A stretch of DNA of 64,000 nt from the NCBI GenBank assembly GCA_036268875.1, contig DATATI010000041.1:35051-99050 (forward strand). The letters are read 5' to 3'. Made by a program: the position numbers and the translations under genes. Shown here one piece after another: positions 58,699 to 64,000 of the stretch (its first letter is position 1; the number at the start of each line of letters is the position of its first letter). The notes beneath the pieces were generated by a model. That model was given only the letters and a program-made list of their open reading frames with translations, ran no database searches and was not told the origin of the DNA. Source of the DNA: Polyangia bacterium (lineage in GTDB: Bacteria > Myxococcota_A > Polyangia > Fen-1088).

Positions 58699-59904
58699 TC
58701 AGCGCTTGAATCGATCAATCTGAAAGCCGCCCGGCGGCTCCATCAAGCTGCCGTCGTCGACATCCAGATCGGCGTCGGCGACCTCGCTGGCGTCGGACGG
58801 GTTCTCGATGGTGCTGCCGCCCTTGCTGACGCCGCGGAAGAACAGCGCGAAGTCGTCGGGATTGGTGGCGTGGGCCAGCGCCTCTTCGTAGGTGATGGTG
58901 TTGCTGCGCACCAGATCGGTCAGCGATTGATCGAAGCTGATCATGCCGTAGGGATCTTTTCCGGTGGCGATGGCTTCGTTGATTTCGCGCGTGCGCTTGG
59001 GATCGGCGATGAGCTCGCGCACGCGCGCGGTGCCGACCAGGATCTCCACCGCCGGCACCATGCCTTTGCCGTCGGCGCGCGGAACCAGGCGCTGCGAGAT
59101 GACGCCTTTGATGATGCCCGCCAGCTGCAACCGCGCCTGTGCCTGCTGGTGGGGCGGATAAACCGAGACGATGCGGTTGACGGTTTCAACCGCGTCCAAC
59201 GTGTGCAGGGTCGACAACAACAAGTGACCGGTCTCCGCCGCCAGCATGGCGATCTCGATGGTCTCGAGATCGCGCATCTCGCCGACCAGGATGACGTCGG
59301 GGTCCTGGCGCAACGCCGCGCGCAGGGCCTTGGAGAAGCTCACGGTGTCGAAACCGATCTCGCGCTGGTTGATGACGCTGCGCCGATCTTTGAAGGCGTA
59401 TTCGACCGGATCCTCGACGGTGAGAATGTGGCAGGCGCGGCGCGAGTTGATGTAGTCCACCATCGCCGCCAGGGTGGTCGACTTGCCCGAGCCGGTCACG
59501 CCGGTGACCAGCACCATCCCGCGTTCGGAGTCAGCCAGCGCCAGCACGGCGGCGGGAAGGTTCAATTTCTCGAACGGCGGCACGTCGGGCGGGATGAGGC
59601 GCATGACCATGCCAACCGCGCCGCGCTGCTGGAAGACGTTCACCCGGTAGCGCACGCCGTCGCTGGTGGCGTAGGCGAGATCGACGTCCCAGGTGCGTTC
59701 GAACAGATCGCGCTGGCGATCGTTCATGATCCCGAGGGCGAAGTTCTGCACCACCTCGCGGGTCAGTGGCGGCACGTCCCGCACGGTGCGCAAGTCGCCC
59801 TTGATGCGGAACACCGGTGGCAGACCGGCCTTGAGGTGCACGTCCGACGCGCCTAGCTGACGCGCGGCCTGCAGAACGCGGTCGAAAATCGAGTTGCCGG
59901 GCAC
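58699..59904 (-). CDS. pilT: Type IV pilus retraction ATPase PilT
   Basis: A 401-aa secretion ATPase. Walker A GVTGSGKSTT lies near residue 134, the Asp box VEDPVEYAF and HLLLSTLHTLDAVETVNRI are present, and the PilT-type Walker B region is VILVGEMRDLETI. The C-terminus carries a further 50 acidic residues (DASEVADADLDVDD) not seen in typical PilT (about 345 aa). The AIRNLIRE motif is represented by MISFDQSLTDLVRS. It powers pilus retraction for twitching motility. The start is GTG. It could be a PilU-like paralogue, but the core is PilT. Divergent from the double-receiver gene. Confidence 0.92.
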   Translation of the reverse strand: MPGNSIFDRVLQAARQLGASDVHLKAGLPPVFRIKGDLRTVRDVPPLTREVVQNFALGIMNDRQRDLFERTWDVDLAYATSDGVRYRVNVFQQRGAVGMVMRLIPPDVPPFEKLNLPAAVLALADSERGMVLVTGVTGSGKSTTLAAMVDYINSRRACHILTVEDPVEYAFKDRRSVINQREIGFDTVSFSKALRAALRQDPDVILVGEMRDLETIEIAMLAAETGHLLLSTLHTLDAVETVNRIVSVYPPHQQAQARLQLAGIIKGVISQRLVPRADGKGMVPAVEILVGTARVRELIADPKRTREINEAIATGKDPYGMISFDQSLTDLVRSNTITYEEALAHATNPDDFALFFRGVSKGGSTIENPSDASEVADADLDVDDGSLMEPPGGFQIDRFKR

Positions 59905-59996
59905 GATCCCGTCACGATTGTATCAGCGCCGGCGCTGGTCCGAAAGGCCGCGCCCGATGGCGGGAATCTCGCGCCGCTGGCGGAATCGGAGTAGGT

Positions 59997-61121
59997 TTGT
60001 CGACGGTGGCCACCGAATCTATGCAGCAGCCGGGTGGAGGCTCGTCGTCAAGGAATGAATCGGCGGGATCCGCCACCCGCCCGGCCGCGGCCGGACAGGA
60101 GGTCCTGGTCGTCGACTGCGACGAGACGGTCCTGCGCGGGCTGGAGAAGCTGCTGACGCGGGCCGGCCTCATCGTCACCAGCACGACGGACCCGGTGCGG
60201 GCGCGCGATCAACTGCTGAACAAGTTCTTCGCCGTCGCGCTGCTGGACATCGACACGCCCACGCCGGGCGGCGGCCTGGAGCTGCTGCAGTTCTCGCGCG
60301 ATAAGTCGTCGCTGACCGCGGTGGTGATGATGAGTGGGCGCAAGACCTTTGATCTGGCGGTGAAGGCGTTCCGTGGCGGCGCCATCGACATGGTGTTGAA
60401 AGAGCCCGACGTGGTGCCGTACCTGCGCGAGCGGGTGCTGGACGCGGCGACGGAGCTGCAGTCGACCAGCGAGCGCAACACGCTGCTGGAAGAGGTGGCG
60501 GAGAGCCACGAGGATTTCCTGCGCAAGATGCGCGAGCTGTCCCGCCAGCTGCTGGACATGGAGGACAAGATCCTCGGCCGCGTGCAGCCGGGCGAGGGGG
60601 AGGGCGACGAGCGCGGCGAGAAGGTGGGGATGAACGTCGTGCTGGTCGACGACGATCCGGGCGCCGTGCCGCAGTTACAGGACGTGCTGCCGCTGAAAGA
60701 CGGCTGGCGGTTTCGGCCGGCGCTGACCGGCGGCGAGGCGCTGGATATGGTTTCGCAGTCGCGCCCGCACATCGTTTTGGTCAAGGAACAGCTGCCTGAC
60801 TTGCCGGGATCGATGGTGGTGAAGTCGGTGAAGTCGGCGGCGCCCGACGCCGTCACGCTGCTGTACACGCCGCCCGGTCGGGGCGCGCTGTCGGGCGACC
60901 TGAAGATGGTCGAGGGCAGCCGGATCATGAATTTGATCCCCAAGTACTCCGACTTCCGGCAGCTGGTGGCGCCGCTGGAGGAGATCCGCGAGGCCCTGCG
61001 CCAGAAGACGCGCGAACGGCGCTATCTGCAGGCGTTCCGGCAGAGCAACTTCGAATTTTTGCAGCGGTACAACGCGCTCAAGCAGCGACTCAGCGCCGAG
61101 CTGGCCAAGCGGAAAAAATAG
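59997..61121 (+). CDS. Tandem receiver-domain protein with degenerate second receiver
   Basis: A 374-aa protein with no output domain. Receiver 1 (about 35-150) has Asp84 in LLDIDTP, a Ser in MMSG and the Lys in MVLKEP, although its acidic pair is VDCDE. A helical linker (about 150-200) connects to receiver 2 (about 212-340). Receiver 2 keeps VDDDPG but has Lys263 in VKEQLPD where the phosphoacceptor Asp should be, so it is unlikely to be phosphorylated. A basic coiled-coil ends the protein. Start TTG at 59997 (ATG at 60021 is possible). Its position opposite pilT hints at a motility role. Confidence 0.78.
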   Translation: MSTVATESMQQPGGGSSSRNESAGSATRPAAAGQEVLVVDCDETVLRGLEKLLTRAGLIVTSTTDPVRARDQLLNKFFAVALLDIDTPTPGGGLELLQFSRDKSSLTAVVMMSGRKTFDLAVKAFRGGAIDMVLKEPDVVPYLRERVLDAATELQSTSERNTLLEEVAESHEDFLRKMRELSRQLLDMEDKILGRVQPGEGEGDERGEKVGMNVVLVDDDPGAVPQLQDVLPLKDGWRFRPALTGGEALDMVSQSRPHIVLVKEQLPDLPGSMVVKSVKSAAPDAVTLLYTPPGRGALSGDLKMVEGSRIMNLIPKYSDFRQLVAPLEEIREALRQKTRERRYLQAFRQSNFEFLQRYNALKQRLSAELAKRKK

Positions 61122-61143
61122 CCTTCGCGTCGGGCGGAGCCGC

Positions 61144-61665
61144 TCAGTCGGCTTCGAGCGCGGCGATATAGGGCAGGTTGCGGTAAAGCTGGGCGGCGTC
61201 CAGGCCGTAGCCGACCACGAAGGCCTCGGGCGCCTCGAAGCCTACGAAGTCCACCTTCAACGCCGGCTGGGCGAAGGTCGGCTTGGACATCAGCACACAC
61301 GTGTGAACGCTGGCCGGCCCGCGCGCCGCCAGCAGCTCCAGGAGGTACCGCAATGTCAGGCCGGTATCGGCGATGTCTTCCACCAGCAGGACGTGCCGCC
61401 CGGCGATGGGCGCCGACAGATCGCTGGTGATTTCCACGACGCCCGACGAGACGGTGGCGTCGCCGTAGCTGCGCACGCCCAGGAAATCGCAGGTCATCGG
61501 GCGGGGGATGGCGCGCACCAGGTCGGCCATGAAGATGAAGGCACCCCGCAGGACACCCACCACGGTCAGCGGGCCGGGAGGGAGGCGGGCGTCAATTTCC
61601 TGGGCCAGCTCGGCGACCCGGCGGGCGATGGCGGCGGCGGGGATCAGTTCGGTCGTCTTGGCCAC
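61144..61665 (-). CDS. hpt: Hypoxanthine phosphoribosyltransferase
   Basis: Salvages hypoxanthine (and often guanine) to the nucleotide with PRPP. The 173-aa protein has LTVVGVLRGAFIFMADLVR near the N-terminus, the PRPP loop VLLVEDIADTGLTLRYLL (about 97-113), and VDFVGFEAPEAFVVGYGLD near the C-terminus. The GTG at 61665 was chosen; a TTG at 61704 would add 13 residues. Convergent with the receiver gene (22-base gap) and divergent from the TPR lipoprotein gene. Confidence 0.93.
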   Translation of the reverse strand: MAKTTELIPAAAIARRVAELAQEIDARLPPGPLTVVGVLRGAFIFMADLVRAIPRPMTCDFLGVRSYGDATVSSGVVEITSDLSAPIAGRHVLLVEDIADTGLTLRYLLELLAARGPASVHTCVLMSKPTFAQPALKVDFVGFEAPEAFVVGYGLDAAQLYRNLPYIAALEAD

Positions 61666-61742
61666 CGCCTGACGGTGCCCGATTCGCCAGATTCGTTCAA
61701 GCAAAGGAACCTGGCAGACGATCCAGTTGTCACTAACAATCG

Positions 61743-63062
61743 ATGGGATCCATGCGCGTTCGTCTTGAGGTGGCTTCGGCGTTTTCTCCCCGGGCGGCGC
61801 TGGTCGCGCTCTTGGCGGCCGCGTCGGCGTGCGCCACCACGCATGGAACGGCGACCCCGGCGACCGTCCCGGCCCCGGTGACGTACGAGATGGAGCCGTT
61901 GAAAATCACCGCCGTCAAAGGACCGGACGGGCAACATCTGGAATCCTTCGACGCCACCGAGCTGTTCGAGCAGGCGGGTGCCGAACTGTCGGAAAAGCGC
62001 TTCGACGATGCCATCAAGACCTACGATCGGCTGCTGAAAGAGTTCGACGACCCTCGGTACAAGAAGGCGGCGCTTTACAACACCGGCTTGGCCTTGCAGG
62101 GCAAGAAGGATTGGGCGGCAGCCATCGAGCGCTTTCGGATCTTGATCGATCAATATCCCGACACCGACGACGCCAAGGACGCGCTTTATCAGACCGGGGC
62201 TTCGTACGCCGAGATGGAGAACTGGCCGACTTCGGCGGTGATTTTCGCGGAGATTTTGCAGCGCAAGGATCTGAACGCCGACGATCGCATCGAAGCCTTG
62301 GGCCGGCGCGGGTTCGCCCAGTTCAAGCTGAAGGATCTGGACACCGCCGAGCGGACCTTCCGATCGGCGCTGGCGTATTTCACCCAGATCGAAAAGGACC
62401 AGCGGCTGCAGACCGATTTCTACCTGGGCCTGTGCAAATACCACCTGGGCCAGATCCCGCACGAACGGTTCCGGGCGGCGCCGCTGCGCTTGCCGGAACG
62501 GCAGATGAACATCGACCTCGACGAGAAGGCGCGGCTGCTCTTGACCGCCCAGCGCCAGTACATCGAGACCATCAAGCTGGGCAACCCGCAGTGGGCGTCG
62601 GCAGCCGGCTACCAGGTCGGATCTTTGTATGAAGAGCTGTACGACGCGTTCATCCACGCGCCCATCCCACCCGAGATGCTGGGCGCCGCCAACGTCGAGA
62701 AGCGCGACGTCTACTTCGATGAGCTGCGCAAGAAGATCCGCATCCTCCTGGAGAAGTCGGCCAAGTGGACCGAGCAGAATCTCCTGATGATCGAGCGCCT
62801 GGGCATCGACAACGAGTGGCGCGACAAATCGAAGCTGGCGTTCGCCAAGCTGCAGAAGTTGCTGGATCCGAACACGCTGCTGCATCCAGGAGAAGAAGGT
62901 CCCGAGGCGCCGCCAGCAACGACGCCGGGCCCGGGTCCCGCCACGCCGGTTCCACCGACGTCGCGTCCGCCGGCCACCGGGCCAGGCGAGGCGGCGCCGC
63001 CGACCATCCGCGAACCCAATCAGCCTCCGCGGGCACCCGCTTTTCAGCGCCAGATCTTGTAG
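61743..63062 (+). CDS. TPR-containing lipoprotein
   Basis: A 439-aa protein with a lipobox AASAC (Cys30). TPR-like repeats cover about 70-300 (AELSEKRFDDAIKTYDRLLKE and ALYQTGASYAEMENW are examples). The tail (about 385-439) is Pro/Ala/Gly-rich and ends QRQIL. It resembles YbgF/BamD-type helical lipoproteins and the TPR proteins of gliding or secretion complexes. No partner genes are adjacent. Confidence 0.82.
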   Translation: MGSMRVRLEVASAFSPRAALVALLAAASACATTHGTATPATVPAPVTYEMEPLKITAVKGPDGQHLESFDATELFEQAGAELSEKRFDDAIKTYDRLLKEFDDPRYKKAALYNTGLALQGKKDWAAAIERFRILIDQYPDTDDAKDALYQTGASYAEMENWPTSAVIFAEILQRKDLNADDRIEALGRRGFAQFKLKDLDTAERTFRSALAYFTQIEKDQRLQTDFYLGLCKYHLGQIPHERFRAAPLRLPERQMNIDLDEKARLLLTAQRQYIETIKLGNPQWASAAGYQVGSLYEELYDAFIHAPIPPEMLGAANVEKRDVYFDELRKKIRILLEKSAKWTEQNLLMIERLGIDNEWRDKSKLAFAKLQKLLDPNTLLHPGEEGPEAPPATTPGPGPATPVPPTSRPPATGPGEAAPPTIREPNQPPRAPAFQRQIL

Positions 63063-63154
63063 ACTGCCGGCCGGTTAGCGCGTCGCAGCGACGGGCCTGG
63101 GTTCGGCTCTTGGCAAGAAGCCGGCCATCGGCGTATCACCGGGGGCAAATGGGC

Positions 63155-63183
63155 TTGACACCAGGGCGCCCTCGGACTATACG
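63155..63183 (+). promoter_or_regulatory. Sigma-70-type promoter of the tRNA-tuf operon
   Basis: A perfect -35 TTGACA (63155-63160) and -10 TATACG (63178-63183) are separated by 17 bases. Downstream the sequence is very G/C-rich (CGCGCTCTGCGCGCG), the kind of discriminator found at stringently controlled stable-RNA promoters. It lies 114 bases before the first tRNA of the cluster. Confidence 0.8.
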
Positions 63184-63296
63184 TTCGCGCTCTGCGCGCG
63201 CCGGGGGATACCTATGCCGACGCGTTCAGGTCTCCAAAGTCATCAAAATCACAAGACAACATCAGAGGACATCAAGGACTGCATGGAGGGACGGGT

Positions 63297-63368
63297 GCTG
63301 GCGTAGCTCAATGGTAGAGCAGCTGATTTGTAATCAGCAGGTTGCGGGTTCGAGTCCCATCGCCAGCT
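63297..63368 (+). tRNA. tRNA-Thr (TGT)
   Basis: Cloverleaf of 72 nt with acceptor GCTGGCG/CGCCAGC, D-arm GCTC/GAGC, anticodon stem GCTGA/TCAGC enclosing TTTGTAA (anticodon TGT), and a T-arm enclosing TTCGAGT. Discriminator T. First gene of the tRNA-Thr/Tyr/Gly/Thr-tuf cluster. Confidence 0.96.
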
Positions 63369-63452
63369 CCGGGACAGGGAGGACGTTTCGAGAAATCACT
63401 GACGAACAACGGGATGCCAGCGGCACATATCGACGGCCTCTCTCAACGACTC

Positions 63453-63535
63453 GGACGGGTTCCCGAGTGGCCAAAGGGAACAGACTGTAAATCTGTCGGC
63501 ATTTGTCTTCGAAGGTTCGAATCCTTCCCCGTCCA
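63453..63535 (+). tRNA. tRNA-Tyr (GTA)
   Basis: 83-nt type II cloverleaf with acceptor GGACGGG/CCCGTCC, long variable arm, anticodon stem CAGA/TCTG enclosing CTGTAAA (anticodon GTA), and T-arm GAAGG/CCTTC. Discriminator A; CCA not encoded (ACCC follows). The long variable arm and GTA anticodon identify tyrosine. Confidence 0.96.
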
Positions 63536-63599
63536 CCCAGCGCATTCGTTTTGCCAACAATCAAGCAGCAAGCAGCCAAGAGGAGAGTGACGAATAAAT

Positions 63600-63672
<73 letters not shown>

Positions 63673-63720
63673 CTGAGAAGAGACACCGCTCGTGAACAGA
63701 CGAAGTCGAAATAGGGCGTT

Positions 63721-63793
63721 GCCCACGTAGCTCAGTTGGTAGAGCACGTCCTTGGTAAGGACGAGGTCACCCGTTCAATCCGGGTCGTGGGCT
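63721..63793 (+). tRNA. tRNA-Thr (GGT)
   Basis: 73-nt cloverleaf with acceptor GCCCACG/CGTGGGC, anticodon stem CGTCC/GGACG enclosing TTGGTAA (anticodon GGT), and T-loop TTCAATC. Last tRNA before tuf; discriminator T. Confidence 0.96.
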
Positions 63794-63859
63794 CGACACG
63801 GTTTGGAAGCCGGGCAAGTAAAGACAGAGTAAAAGGCAAAAGGAACGAGGGACAATCCG

Positions 63860-64000
63860 ATGGCCAAAGAAAAATTCGTTCGGAACAAACCGCACCTGAA
63901 CATCGGGACGATCGGACACGTCGACCACGGGAAGACGACGCTGACGGCGGCGATCACCAAGGTGCTGGCGAAGAAGGGCGGGGCGAAGTTCCTGGCGTAC
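63860..64000 (+). CDS. tuf: Elongation factor Tu (partial, runs off the window)
   Basis: First 47 codons of EF-Tu: [19 protein letters not shown] then [15 protein letters not shown], containing the G1 P-loop GHVDHGKT that binds GTP. GAGGGA sits 7 bases upstream of the ATG. The position after tRNA-Thr-Tyr-Gly-Thr matches the tufB locus of many proteobacteria, where the tRNAs and tuf are co-transcribed. Confidence 0.97.
   Translation, partial: MAKEKFVRNKPHLNIGTIGHVDHGKTTLTAAITKVLAKKGGAKFLAY

Overview
The window is GC-rich, densely coded DNA from a chromosome that most resembles the Myxococcota (Polyangia-like, former Deltaproteobacteria). The main reasons are two Ser/Thr kinases with PEGA-type tails, an FHA-GGDEF protein, several lipoproteins with Gly/Thr-rich or Cys-rich regions, an NtrC-type regulator, PilT and a lysine-rich H1-like protein. 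This assignment is inferred from gene families; no rRNA is present. No CRISPR array, intact insertion sequence or prophage was seen.

Layout. 0-8.8 kb: a GH8 glycosidase lipoprotein, an EI24-like membrane protein, a PEGA Ser/Thr kinase, a methyltransferase-GT2 fusion, a second methyltransferase and a secreted lipoprotein. 8.8-14.4 kb (minus strand): a tightly packed six-gene run (TlpA-like thioredoxin, MFS transporter, methyltransferase, NtrC-type regulator, TPR-like membrane protein, methyltransferase) lying just downstream of aroF. 15.6-21.6 kb (minus): a protein with four tandem DsbA-like domains, a small secreted protein, a slipin and an OmpA-family porin with calcium-binding repeats.

21.6-25.1 kb is different in character. 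It holds a ferritin-like lipoprotein broken by four single-base frameshifts, a Cys-rich lipoprotein, about 0.7 kb of apparently non-coding DNA and a probable tyrosine-recombinase remnant that stops 5 bases before a tRNA-Phe gene. It reads as the scar of an old acquisition. 25.2-38.9 kb: a membrane-embedded patatin, a CNNM/CBS (CorC-like) protein, two small proteins, a large GT-C-like membrane protein, the H1-like protein, a methyltransferase, queC, pcnB, a proline-rich membrane protein carrying repeated T-x-x-G motifs, and gshB.

39-64 kb is mostly housekeeping: glnD, a TPR protein, guaB-guaA, then a three-gene cell-envelope operon (LPP20-like, FlgT-N-like, PEGA lipoprotein). These are followed by an AMP-ligase, a stand-alone transpeptidase, an FHA-diguanylate cyclase convergent with a second Ser/Thr kinase, and the alaS-rluA-type-acyltransferase operon. 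Then come pilT, a double-receiver protein, hpt and a TPR lipoprotein. Last is the classic tRNA-Thr/Tyr/Gly/Thr-tuf cluster behind a strong sigma-70-like promoter; tuf runs off the window end.

The most distinctive items are the tetra-DsbA protein, the patatin whose catalytic dyad is split by about eight membrane helices, the FlgOPT-like envelope operon without flagellar genes, the T-x-x-G motif shared by a kinase and a membrane protein, and the decayed ferritin-like lipoprotein.
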